This document shows, piece after piece, positions 23,614 to 34,466 of a DNA stretch of 64,000 bases. The stretch is taken from the NCBI RefSeq assembly GCF_021134715.1, contig NC_060025.1, forward strand, positions 5,084,001 through 5,148,000. The letters are read 5' to 3'. Made by a program: the position numbers and the translations under genes. A model generated the notes under the pieces. The model did no database searches and was not told the DNA's origin. It was given only the letters and a program-made list of their open reading frames with translations. Every line of letters starts with the position of its first letter. The stretch's first letter is position 1. Source of the stretch: Daphnia pulex. Its lineage: Eukaryota; Arthropoda; Branchiopoda; Diplostraca; Daphniidae.

Positions 23614-23779
23614 CAGAGTATATTTCCCAAATATTGCTAAAATATTATATTCCTACAATTGAGATGTTGGTAAAATAATTTTTTAAAATATTTTTCCAAT
23701 ATATTTTTGCACCCAAATATGTTGGCTCACAATATTTTTTCAACTTGTTTTACTCATTTTACTTTTATTGGTGAAATAA

Positions 23780-24098
23780 TGTTAAGGTTACATTCCACAA
23801 CCAACTATTTGCGCTTGGGTTGCTGAAACCGAGGTGGAGTTTCAGGCCTGAGGTGATCGTCGTCTGTATGACGTTGACTCGGAAGAAAGAAACTCGGACT
23901 ACGAGTATTGCGTTCTGGATTACTGTGTGTGTGTAGGACGAGTAAGCATCGTCCTCGATCTTGCTATTTGCTATGGTTTAATACAAGTTAAACTAACCTG
24001 GACTTTATGTAAGCATATTTCATTCACTTTATTATTGTGTGCAGCTTTGTATGTGTTACCACTAGAAAGAGTATGTGAGTTGATACAGAACTCCAACA
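23780..24098 (+). mobile_element. Copia 5' LTR
   Basis: 319 bp, TGTTAAGGTTACATTCC to CAGAACTCCAACA. It differs from the 3' LTR at the fifth base (A versus G) and at GTTAAACTA versus GTTATACTA. Confidence 0.95.
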
Positions 24099-24112
24099 GG
24101 TTATGGGCCCAG
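24099..24112 (+). other. Primer binding site, half-tRNA type
   Basis: GGTTATGGGCCCAG starts directly after the 5' LTR. It is complementary to the anticodon arm of initiator tRNA-Met (CTGGGCCCATAACC), as in Drosophila copia, where an internal tRNA fragment primes reverse transcription, rather than to the tRNA 3' end. Confidence 0.8.
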
Positions 24113-24146
24113 TGGACGATTCTTTTATTATTAACCACTCTCTAGA

Positions 24147-27100
24147 ATGGCCGCCAATTTCTCAATAGAGGTGATTAAGCACACAAGAAAGTTTGATGGT
24201 AAAGACTTTACCACTTGGAAACACAACATGGAGATGATGTTCTATCTGAAGAACTTGAAACCCATTGTTGAGGTATTACACCCAATCGTTTATACATTGG
24301 AAGAGAATTGATTATTCTAATGTCTGTTTTGTTCTTTGTCGATATTTCCAGGGTGAGCTTCAACTTCCACCCGAAGAATTTGAACAAAATGTAGAAAATC
24401 CTATGCTGGTCAATGGTGACGAGATAGCTGAATGGAAAATGAGAGATTGCTATGCAAGATTCCTCATCTTTAATAGTTGCGACGAAGTCAGAAAACTCGC
24501 ACTACTTAATAGCAGAACTAGCCACGAAATGTGGACACGATTGGAGACCTATACAGCAATATTTACAGCGTGCAGCTGATAACAAGCATCTATTACATCA
24601 AGATTTTCTCAATCTACGGCCTACATCTGGTCAAGATATCATGATTCACATCACGGCATTAGAATCGATGGCGACAGAACTCAACGATCTTGGTGTACAC
24701 ATCACTGAACATGATTTGATTACCACTATCATGTGTAGTCTTCCTGCAAGATTTGGATTTCTCTCGTCGTCATGGGACAATGTACCTAACAACGAAAGAA
24801 CAATGGACGCTCTACGAGCTAGAATTGTTCCTGAGCAAAGACGAATTGAAGTCAGACGACTTGAAGAAGAAGCAAGCCGTTCTCCAGCTACAACCGTCGA
24901 CAACAATGCTCTCCAAGAATCGACGAGTCAAAGAGGATTCGGCAGGTACCGTGGTGGTCGGACTCGTGGTAGTGGTACACCACGAGATACAATCAATAGA
25001 GACAACGCAAAATGTACCTATTGTGGAAAATCAAGACACTACGAATTTGAATGCCGCCTGCGCATTGCTAACCAAGGAGAGAAGCAGCCCAATCAGCCTA
25101 AAAGACCCAATAACGATGAAGATGGAACTGGCTCTCAACGACGAGTGGATTTCTCCATGATTTCCATCTGCTGTCTGTCTGCTATCGAACACGATACCAT
25201 TGTGCTAGATTCAGGTGCCACGAGACACATGAGTGGAGAACGTTCATTTTTCATGGAACTGAGTGACATCACACCGGGTAGCTGGCCAATCAATGGGATT
25301 GGTGGTAAAATCCTTCATGCAAATGGAATCGGAAACATCAAATTGACTACCTGTGTGAATGGTGTAACCGCCAATGGAGAACTCAAGAATGTGCTTTACG
25401 TCCCAGGATTGGGGGTGACTCTGATCTCGATTGCTTGCCTTTCCATCAGTGGGTACTCTGTGTCTTTCTCAGGACTCAATGCCGCTGTTGGTAGAGATAG
25501 CTCAATCATCATGACTGCGTCCAGATCAGGTGAAACCCTCTACAAGGTGAATGCTGTTGTCGTCACACATTCTGAATCAGCTATGGCTGCCTTTACCTGT
25601 CAAACTACAGTCAATGTATGGCATGAACGCCTTGGCCATGTTAATGGAAGAACAATTCAACGGATGGCTGCTGGGACTGGAGTATTGGGTATGCTTATTA
25701 CACCAGGAGCTACCACCCTAAATGAATGCTGTCATGGCTGTGAATTGGGCACGCAAAATGCACAAGCTTCCATTCACCAAGAGCAACACTGTCTACCACA
25801 ACGTCGGGGATTGTATTGTATCAGATCTTGTTGGCCCTATGCAAGTCGATTCGGTTGGAGGAGCACGTTTTTATGTTCTTTTTAAGGACGTCTACAGCAA
25901 GTATAAGACTGTGTATTTTCTCAAACACAAGTCTGAGACCGCCGACTGTTTTCTTGATTACGTGAAGACTGTTTTCACCGCAACTGGCCGGCGAGTTCAT
26001 CGACTACGCTGTGATGGTGGGACAGAATACATCAACAATTATCTGAAGAATGAATTGGCAACTTTGGGGATACAACTGCAAACAAGCGCTACGTATACGC
26101 CCGAGCAAAATGGTATAGCTGAACGGGACCATCGATCTACCGTAGAATCTGCGAGGAGCCAGATCCATGCTAAAGAAATCCCCCTGAAATTGTGGGCGGA
26201 GGCTATCAATTACTCTGTGTATGTTTTGAACCGTACAATATCGCAGTCTGAAACTGTTACTCCGTACCAGCGGTGGTTTGGAAAAGCACCCAATATTTCG
26301 AATCTTCGAGTTTTTGGATCGGTGGCCTATTTCTTCACACCTGATGTTCTACGTCAAAAACTCGACCCTAAGGCAACAAAAGGCGCCTATGTCGGTGAAA
26401 GCGAGGAACAAAAGGCGAGTCGCATATTTGTTGCAGCTACTGGACGGACTCATATATCACGGCATGTCAAAGTCTATGAAAATTTGCCGTATTGGTCTGT
26501 CACTCCGTTGGGAAATGAAATCCAAACTACGACGCCTGATGCACCCGTGTCCACCCCCAGCACGTCTGAGGATGCTGTTAGTCCTGTATCCAACGATACA
26601 CCGGTCATCACGCAGAAACTTGATCGTCCTGCAGCTGTACCCGTTCGGAAATCTCTTCGTGGATTGGTCCCCAAGAAACTGTTTGCAATCGAGATGGGAG
26701 GTGCCTGCGCTGTGCATCAATCGCCTGATTTGTCCATGACAGCTTTCATCTCCATGGCGTTTAAGGCCATTTCTTTGTTCTACGAACCGAACACGTTTAC
26801 AGAGGCCATGAGTGGAACTGAGGGTGATTTATGGCACAAGGCTGCTGATCATGAAATGGAGGCTCACATCAAGAATCAGACTTGGACCCTCGTACCTCTC
26901 CCTGCTGGTCGTACATGTATTCCTAGTGGATGGGATTTTAACCTAAAAACGGACAAACTTGGATTGCCGTGTCGGCGCAAGGCGCGTTTTTTTTTGCTAA
27001 AGGCTACCGCCAGGTGAAAGGGGTTGACTATCAGGAATCGTTTACACCGGTTGTGCGATATGATTCACTTCGTGTCATCATCGCCATTGCTGCTGCACGT

Positions 27101-28447
27101 GATCTGGAACTCATTCAACTTGATGTTACCACTGCCTTCCTCAACGGACTCATCGATGAAGTTGTTTTCATTGCCCAACCTGAAGGCTATATTGTTCCTG
27201 GGTGTGAATCTGAAGTTTGCCGATTAAATAAAGGCATTTATGGAATTTGCCAGGCTTCGCGAATCTGGAACAAAACTCTCCACGAGGCCCTCATCAACTA
27301 TGGTCTCGTGCAGAGTACCGCTGACCCTTGTGTCTATTACCACATCACACTCACCAGTTTTCTCATCATCGCAGCTTGGGTCGACGATGGACTAGTGGTT
27401 GGCAGTTCTCAACTGCTCCTTGATACTTTGGTCTCCTATCTCAACCAGAAGTTTGAAATCACCGCGGTACCGGCTGATCTATTTGTTGGCATTGTACTAA
27501 CTCGTAATCGCGCCAAGCGCCAAATTTCCCTCTCCATCCCCCAATTTATCGACAAGATTCTGACTAAATTTCAGCTCTCTACTGCGCCAGCAATATCGCT
27601 TCCGGTGCTGAAGGGTTCACCACGCTTGTCAACGATGGCCTCACCTTCTAGTCCTGCGGATGTCCTGTCCATGGCTGGTCTTCCTTTCCGCGAAGTCGTG
27701 GGGTGTCTTATGTATGCGGCCCTTACTGTACGTTTTGATATTGCCTTCATGGCTGGGCAATTGGCTCAACATTGTCAAAACCCGGGATTAGAACACTGGA
27801 AAGCAGCTGTACGGGTGTTGAGGTATCTGAAGGGAACACGCATTCATGGGATATGCTTCGGTGGAAAAGATTCCAACAACCATGTCCTCGTCGGCTATTC
27901 AGACGCTGATTACGCTGGCGACCCTGATACTAGACGTTCCACTTCGGGTTACGTTTTCATTTTGAATGGTGGTGCGGTTACGTGGTCGAGTAGAAGACAA
28001 CCTATTGTTTCGTTGTCCACAATGCAATCAGAATATATTGCGGCGAGTGAGGCTACCAGAGAGGCTGTATGGCTACGTCGCTTGCCGGACAATTTGGGTA
28101 CGACCCAAATTCTACCCACACTACTCCGTTGTGATAATGAGAGTGCGATTGGACTTGCCTATAATCCTTTAGCTCACAAGGGTGCTAAGCACATTGAGGT
28201 CCGGTATCATTATATTAGAGAACAGGTTGCGGACGAAACAATTGTGGTGGCGTATGTTGAGACTAAAAAGCAATTTGCGGATGTGTTGACTAAAGCTGTA
28301 GACAGAGAGACATTTCAGTTTTGCATTAAAGGGTGCGGTCTCGATGCCATTCCTGAGATCGGTATTTATAGGAATGTTGTGTCTCTGAGAGTTCTGGTAT
28401 CCTACAAATCAGCTGAATTTTGTTTATTGTCTTTTCTTCTACTTTGA
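24147..28447 (+). pseudogene. Copia gag-pol polyprotein, frameshifted
   Basis: It starts at ATG 24147 (MAANFSIEV). The frame continues only if 24273-24351 (GTATTA...TTTCCAG, 79 nt) is spliced out. Gag carries a CX2CX4HX4C knuckle (CTYCGKSRHYEFEC, about 25013). Protease has DSGATRHMSG (about 25208). Integrase has HX3H (HERLGH) and CHGCELG, then SDLVGPM with a downstream D and E (PEQNGIAER). Reverse transcriptase has the WVDDG catalytic box (about 27379). RNase H has SDADYAGD and ends near 28330. Single-base frame breaks occur near 24550 (gag), near 25750 (integrase zinc region) and in a nine-T run at 26987-26995 (RT start). With these the element cannot make a full polyprotein, unless some breaks are assembly errors. 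Homopolymer error is plausible only for the third. Confidence 0.9.
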
Positions 28448-28525
28448 TTTAAACTTGGAGTCATCTTTACAATTTTCATTTGAATTATATTATGTATTCT
28501 TTGTGTCTGTATTTGTTGTGTCTGG

Positions 28526-28537
28526 AATGAGGAGGTG
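28526..28537 (+). other. Copia polypurine tract
   Basis: AATGAGGAGGTG lies immediately before the 3' LTR and is the expected plus-strand primer site. Confidence 0.75.
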
Positions 28538-28856
28538 TGTTGAGGTTACATTCCACAACCAACTATTTGCGCTTGGGTTGCTGAAACCGAGGTGGAGTTT
28601 CAGGCCTGAGGTGATCGTCGTCTGTATGACGTTGACTCGGAAGAAAGAAACTCGGACTACGAGTATTGCGTTCTGGATTACTGTGTGTGTGTAGGACGAG
28701 TAAGCATCGTCCTCGATCTTGCTATTTGCTATGGTTTAATACAAGTTATACTAACCTGGACTTTATGTAAGCATATTTCATTCACTTTATTATTGTGTGC
28801 AGCTTTGTATGTGTTACCACTAGAAAGAGTATGTGAGTTGATACAGAACTCCAACA
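28538..28856 (+). mobile_element. Copia 3' LTR
   Basis: 319 bp, TGTTGAGGTTACATTCC to CAGAACTCCAACA, matching the 5' LTR except at two sites. It is followed by the AATAA target duplicate. Confidence 0.95.
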
Positions 28857-28981
28857 AATAATAATTTGACTACTTTTAAAATTTTGACGGAAATCTGCTT
28901 GTTGTGCTTATGGTTATATAGTCCAGCGTGGGCGTATCTATTTGTTTATCTTCAACTTGTTATTAGACAAGTTCTTTTTTT

Positions 28982-29053
28982 TGGTCTTGAGTGGGTTTGA
29001 ACCATCACACCCTGAGTCACCTATCCACTGCTATAACCAATATACCAACAGCG
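28982..29053 (-). repeat. tRNA-like unit in foldback left arm
   Basis: On the minus strand GTTGGTATATTGGTTATAGC (A-box like) is followed by ATGGTTCAAACCCACTC (B-box). It mirrors 31195-31265 in the right arm. The stems are incomplete, so it is tRNA-derived, not a tRNA. Confidence 0.55.
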
Positions 29054-29057
29054 GTAT

Positions 29058-29101
29058 CAAGTCGAAAAACATTTGTAATACCACAAATGTTTTTCGACTT
29101 G
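29058..29101. repeat. Perfect 19-bp hairpin
   Basis: CAAGTCGAAAAACATTTGT, a six-base loop AATACC, then the exact reverse complement. The right arm of the foldback carries only one half of this hairpin near 31171, so a local inversion or copying event happened after the arms formed. Confidence 0.9.
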
Positions 29102-30300
29102 AGGCAATAAAAGTTTTTAACTTCTAGAAGCCACGTAAACAAGGATTAAGAGGGGATTCCCTATAGGGGTTTGTCCCGACAGGCAATAGACAGATCCAGA
29201 GGATCTCGCCAAGGATGTCCCTACGGCCAAAAAATGGATAAGTCTAGTCCCGTAATGGTAAAATATTGTTTTCCGAGAATATTCTTCGGTCGATAACCCA
29301 CATATTGGTATAATATTAGATTATTACTTTGCTGCGTCAAGGTGGCTGTTAAATTGTTTGTTGTTTTCCCAATGAATGACTATTATGAAAGATGAATAAA
29401 TCAATATTACTCTTTGTTATTTTCCCAATAACGGACCATTAAAAAAGTAATAAATCCTTTTTTTATGAAAAAGCTATAGTCTTTTACATTTAACATGCGT
29501 TCAAAATCCTAAATGTTTTATATCGTATTCAATTCGTTAGTTCTGCATACAATTGCCTAACTGAACAATCCAATTGTCTTAAAATCCAAATCTTGCACAA
29601 GTCTCGAACAACTAACTTACGTACTTCGAATTTAAAACTCTACCTTCACGCTAACGTGATATAATTTATCTTAAACGTTAACCCTTTTTCGACTGACGGG
29701 ACGTTTTTTTTCGACGGCTTTCAGTAGGGTCTGGTGGGACCTCGTCCACAGACACGAGAGATTTCAAATCGGCTAAATTCATTCCTATCAAAGCTTATAT
29801 CTCGAAATCCATCCTACAGAATTGAATTGCCTTACAACGAAAAATTAATTGACCTACCGTCTTTCAATGATAAAAAGGAGGAGAAATTAAAACGAGTATT
29901 TCTCGTGTTTTACCGAGTTTTCGGTGACGGGACATTTCTGGCCCGTCAGGCGGCTCTGATCGAAGTCTACACGAGAACCTTCGATCTGGACTGTCCCCAG
30001 CTAGCATGTCTTTATTGGTAAAATATTTTTTTCCGACAATATTCTTCAATCGATAACCCACATATTGGTATAATATTATATTATTACTTTGCTGCGACAA
30101 GGTGGCTGTTAAATTTTTTTGTTATATTCCCAATAAATGACTATTATCAAAGATGAATAAATTAATATAATTTTTTTTTATTTTCCCAATAACGGATCAT
30201 TAAATAAGGAATACATCGTTTTCTATGAAAAAAGCAATAGTCTTTTACATTTACCACACGTTCAAAATCTCAAATGATTGGTTAGCTGCTGCCTTTTTGG

Positions 30301-30370
30301 CCGAGAGTGGGTTTGAACCATCATCTTTTGAGTCATCAATCCAATGCTATAACCACTACACCAGCAACGG
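30301..30370 (-). repeat. tRNA-like unit in foldback loop
   Basis: The minus strand reads GCTGGTGTAGTGGTTATAGC, then ATGGTTCAAACCCACTCTC, with tRNA spacing. It is a third copy of the unit in the arms. A partial fourth B-box lies near 30520. Confidence 0.55.
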
Positions 30371-31194
30371 AGATGATAATAAAGTCCCGATGTGACCAGA
30401 TGGATAGTGCATACTTACACATTGTCATGGTTATAGCCCAGCGTGAGCAAAATCGATTTAATTACATCAGTGTGATTATTGAGACTATTTGTTTCATAAG
30501 TCATTTGTTTGCTGAAAGTGGGTTTGAACCAACCTCCATAGAATTACCTATATAGATATATATTAATAGCAGTTTTAAAATTTCATCTCCTTAACATTTA
30601 AGATAAATTATATCACGTTAGCGTGAAGGTAGAGTTTTAATTTCGAAGTACGTAAGTTAGTTGTTCGAGACTTGTGCAAGATTTGGATTTTAAGACAATT
30701 GGATTGTTCATTTAGGCAATTGTATGCAAAACTAACGAATTGAATACGATATAAAACATTTAGGATTTTGAACGCATGTTAAATGTAAAAGACTATAGCT
30801 TTTTCATAAAAAAAGGATTTATTACTTTTTTAATGGTCCGTTATTGGGAAAATAACAAAAAGTAATATTGATTTATTCATCTTTCATAATAGTCATTCAT
30901 TGGGAAAACAACAAAACAATTTAACAGCCACCTTGACGCAGCAAATTAATAATCTAATATTATACCAATATGTGGGTTATCGACCGAAGAACATTCTCGG
31001 AAAACAATATTTAACATTACGGGACTAGACTTATCCCTTTTCTGGCCGTAGGGACATCCTTGGCGAGATCCTCTGGATCTGTCTATTGCCTGTCGGGACA
31101 AACCCCTATAGGAAATCACCTCTTAGCCCTTGTTTACGTGGCTTCTAGAAGTTAAAAACTTTTATTGCTTCAAGTCGAAAAACATTCGTAATAT

Positions 31195-31265
31195 CGCTGT
31201 TGGTGTAGTGGTTACAGCATTCGCTTGATGACTCAAGGTGTGATGGTTCAAACCCACTCAAGACC
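31195..31265 (+). repeat. tRNA-like unit in foldback right arm
   Basis: GCTGTTGGTGTAGTGGTTAC, then GATGGTTCAAACCCACTCAA. A-box TGGTGTAGTGG and B-box GGTTCAAACCC fit pol III consensus. CTTGA...TCAAG forms a short middle stem, but no acceptor stem is formed. It is probably a tRNA-derived SINE head. Confidence 0.6.
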
Positions 31266-31545
31266 AAAAACAAGAACTTGTCTAATTATAAGTTGAACAA
31301 TTGTCCACGCTGTACTATATAACCATAAACACAACAACCAGATTTCCGTCAAAATTTTAAAAGTAGTAAAACTGTTATTTCATCAATAAAAGTAAAATAA
31401 GTAAAACAAGTTGAAAAAATATTGTGAGCCAACAAATTTGGGTGCAAAAATATATTGGAAAAATATTTAAAAAAATTATTTTACCAACATCTCAATTGTA
31501 GGAATATAATATTTTAGCAATATTTGGGAAATATACTCTGCTAGC

Positions 31546-31949
31546 TGGGTCGGGACATATAAGTCTCCGCCAGATATGTCCCTCCAGGCGGCTGCAATTT
31601 TATCAAAAGCCCGGCCAGATTTGAACCACCAGGTGGTTAGGCACTTTTTCAAGTATTGATCAGTGGTGAGCTCCTAGTGTAACGTGCACTGGAATGATCT
31701 GAAATTCGGGAGAACGCCAGTGTTGTGCTGGTTTTCGGAAGTGTCCGGTTCATTTCGTTAGTAGGATCATTTCAGGAATCAGAATTAGTGATGCCGGCGC
31801 TTAGTAGATATTTGATAAAAGGGGACCAACCGCCCTGGTTAGAGATGTCAGAAATTGTGAGGTTTTATTTGTGTTCTTCATTAAAAAAAACAAAGAAGTA
31901 GAGCTGACCAGCCAGGCAGGCGCGGTCGAAAGAAATGGGATCGAGCGAT
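31546..31949. other. Spacer between foldback and piggyBac upstream blocks
   Basis: A short inverted pair, CCGCCAGATATGTCC and its partner CCAGGCGG, lies at 31575-31600. A lone T-arm-like word (CAGATTTGAACCACC) lies at 31617. No gene. Confidence 0.35.
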
Positions 31950-34400
31950 GGTTGGATAGATATCGAAGGGAAGGCGAAAGAAGCGAAGAGTTAGCGCAAA
32001 ATTTCTTTAGTAGCTTTGACGCAAAAACTTTGGTATCGACGGGGAGCTTTGGGAAATGGAACGAAGACGCAGAATGGGAAGTTGTCCGATTCGGCGTTAG
32101 TTGTAGTTTCATTTCCATCGTAGCTGAGCTCCTTTCCGACCATCAATTGGTTTTATTTTGGTTCCGCACGGGCATATATGAGTTCGAGAGCATGGCGGGT
32201 GAAAGAAATGAATTCGAAGTTGTGTTTGGATGGGGAGCTCTGTTGGAATGGGTCAAAAACGAAGAATCAGAAGTGTCCGATTCGGGGTTACTAGTTTTAT
32301 TCCTTGTGGCCAGAGCTCCTTAACCTACCCGCCGCTTCAAATGAATTCAGTTTCGATTCCGTTGCATCGCTTCTCGGTCTTATAGTACCCACCTGTCTAC
32401 GGCCGGAAGATATAAATCCGAACCGAAAGATTATGAGAGAGACGAGGGTATCGACCCGCGAAAGCAATTTTACCCTAGGAAGTCTCGAAAGTCGGTTGCT
32501 TAATCAGGAAGTGAATACCTGATGGTGATGGTATTATTAATTCTTCCTTGATTACCGATGGAACAGCAAAGCGAAAGATTGGGGACGAAAAGAGGAGAGT
32601 TCATCCCCAATTCGAATCTTAGTAGTTTTCATCTTTCGTGTTCTACTCACCGGTCCAAGATCGTGGAATTCCACTTCTGTACACAGTTCGCGTAATGGTT
32701 TTAAATGATGGATATGGTCGAAGCGGTCGGTGAATGGTTCGAATCAGAGACGAAAGCGTTTTGGCAGATAACTCCTAACACGTTTATTTGGGCTGGTCCC
32801 CGTGCCCATTGCAGTACCGGGCGAATGCGCCAGGCGCCGAGTCTTGAAAAATCGAACCTTGCCAAGTCCCGTCGACGGGGTAGTGACGTCGTTGCCGGGA
32901 CTTGGATGAATGCGAGCTTGTGGAAGACAAAATAATAGACGAACGGTGCAATTCATCCTGCTGAACTTTTTGTTCGAATACTGATGAAACTTAAAAACCT
33001 AGTAATCTTTCCAATACAAGAGTAACTCCGATTCATTTGCCCGATTGCCGGGTTTTGGGCCGCCTAGAAATGATCCTGATTCAACCAGAAATCTTTCCGG
33101 ATTTATAGTGCCCGTTGGGTGGTCAGCAATGCCTCTTGTCTTGTCTTTTCTGTGCGTTGGTCACAAATGTGCGGCAATCTGCGGCAGATGTGAAAAGCGC
33201 TGGATAAGATGAGAAACAAACCCCGTATTATTGAATGTGCATGCATGTCCCAGCATGAGGAGACCGTCGAAATCAAATAAAATTGGATCCTTTTGGCCAA
33301 TATAGAAGCCTTGAATAAACATGGCAATAAAAAATAAAGTCCTAAGAGTTTTTTGGGAGTGGCGTAGAGACGAATGTCTCGTGAATTGGCTCCTAATTTA
33401 TCCTAGAGCCGGGTGCAAATTCGATTAAGCCAGAGCAGACTGGCCGGTTAGAGATGTCAGAAATTCAAAGTTCAGATATGTCAGAAATATATTGGACAAC
33501 ACGGATGAAAGAAAAATGAAGGGGTGGTTGTAATGAATTCCCCTGGGAATTAGCGAAAACAGAACGGGAAGTGTCAGTTCTAAATAGTTTTTTTCCAGGC
33601 GGTATTTTTATTCCGTTCCGGTCCGTGTAATCGAATGAAATGAATTTGAAGCCGGTGGTTGGATAGATATCGAAGGGAAGGCGAAAGAAGCGAAGAGATA
33701 GCGCAAACTGTCGTTAGTAGCTTCGACGCAAAAACTTTGGTATCGACGGGGAGCTTTGGGAAATGGAACGAAGACGCAGAATGGGAAGTTGTCCGGTTCA
33801 GCGTTAGTTGTAGTTTTATTTCCACCGTAGCTGAGCTCCTTTCCACCCGACGCTCCTTATTTATTTTTATTCCTATCTGGGTGCCGCGCGACTTAAGTGT
33901 CCGCGATGCCTCAAATACAAATAAAAAAAAGGGTTCAAGTGAATTTGAAGCCGGTGGTTGGATAGATATCGAAGGGAAGGCGAAAGAGGCGAAAATGAAA
34001 GCGCAAAATTTCTTTAGTAGCTTCGACGCAAAAACTTTGGTATCGACGGGGAGCTTTGGGAAATGGAACGAAGACGCAGAATGGGAAGTTGTCCGATTCG
34101 GCGTTAGTTGTAGTTTCATTTCCATCGTAGCTGAGCTCCTTTCCGTCCAACGGTTCTTTTGAATTGATTTTGAAGTCTTCGAGGCGCTATTAGTGCCCGT
34201 GTAATTAAATTTTACACAAAGCCTCTTGTACTTTCTCATCCGTGCGTTGATTACTGCTGTATCGTGAGGAAACTCCGAAAGGCGGTGGAAGGCGCTGGAT
34301 AAGAATCAGCCCCGGTAACTCCTGCATGTGCATGCTTTTCCCCTGCATGATAAAATAAGACCGTCGTATAAGGCTTAGGACGTAAGGCAATTCGTTATCC
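31950..34400. repeat. Duplicated blocks upstream of the piggyBac ORF
   Basis: A ~190-bp block (GGTTGGATAGATATCGAAGG to CGTAGCTGAGCTCCTTTCC) occurs at about 31952-32140, 33656-33844 and 33952-34142, with few differences. A second block (GCCTCTTGT...GCGCTGGATAAGA...TGTGCATGC) occurs at about 33130-33270 and 34217-34370. The blocks leave both strands open in places, giving Glu/Arg-rich and Ser-rich frames. I regard these as by-products of the repeats. They probably form the 5' non-coding part of the piggyBac element. 32150-33100 in between holds nothing else that I recognise. Confidence 0.75.
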
Positions 34401-34466
34401 TTTTGCCGAATTCACAAAGACTAATCGTGCCTTTTTTTCGATTCTGTATTTTCAGATTGATTAAAA

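Larger units (their letters stand above)
23775..28861 (+). mobile_element. Copia (Ty1/copia) LTR retrotransposon with 5-bp TSD
   Basis: A full-length element at 23780-28856 with two 319-bp LTRs, flanked by the direct repeat AATAA at 23775-23779 and 28857-28861. LTRs begin TGTT and end AACA. I find only two differences between them, so the insertion is recent. Domains run in order gag, zinc knuckle, protease, integrase, reverse transcriptase, RNase H, the Copia order. The coding region is interrupted (see gag-pol). It sits inside the left arm of the foldback element, so it is younger than that element. Confidence 0.95.
23614..31545. mobile_element. Large foldback element with ~950-bp arms
   Basis: The left arm is 23614-23779 continued at 28862-29678 after a Copia insertion. 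The right arm, 30595-31545, is its reverse complement along the whole length, with small indels. The outer ends read GCAGAGTATATTTCCC. The loop 29679-30594 holds a further direct partial copy of the arm (30010-30290 resembles 29255-29530). Removing the 5-kb Copia gives an element of about 2.85 kb. No transposase is visible. Arms contain tRNA-like pieces. Confidence 0.85.

Noticed and set aside
31195..31265. A functional tRNA gene
   Set aside because: A and B boxes are good but the acceptor stem does not pair and the anticodon arm is irregular; copies lie in a foldback element.
31575..31600. piggyBac left terminus
   Set aside because: A short inverted pair is present but neither a TTAA site nor a matching right end could be identified.
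31801..34239. ORFs on both strands over the 190-bp blocks
   Set aside because: The same block is open in both directions in each copy; no known domain. Treated as a repeat by-product.
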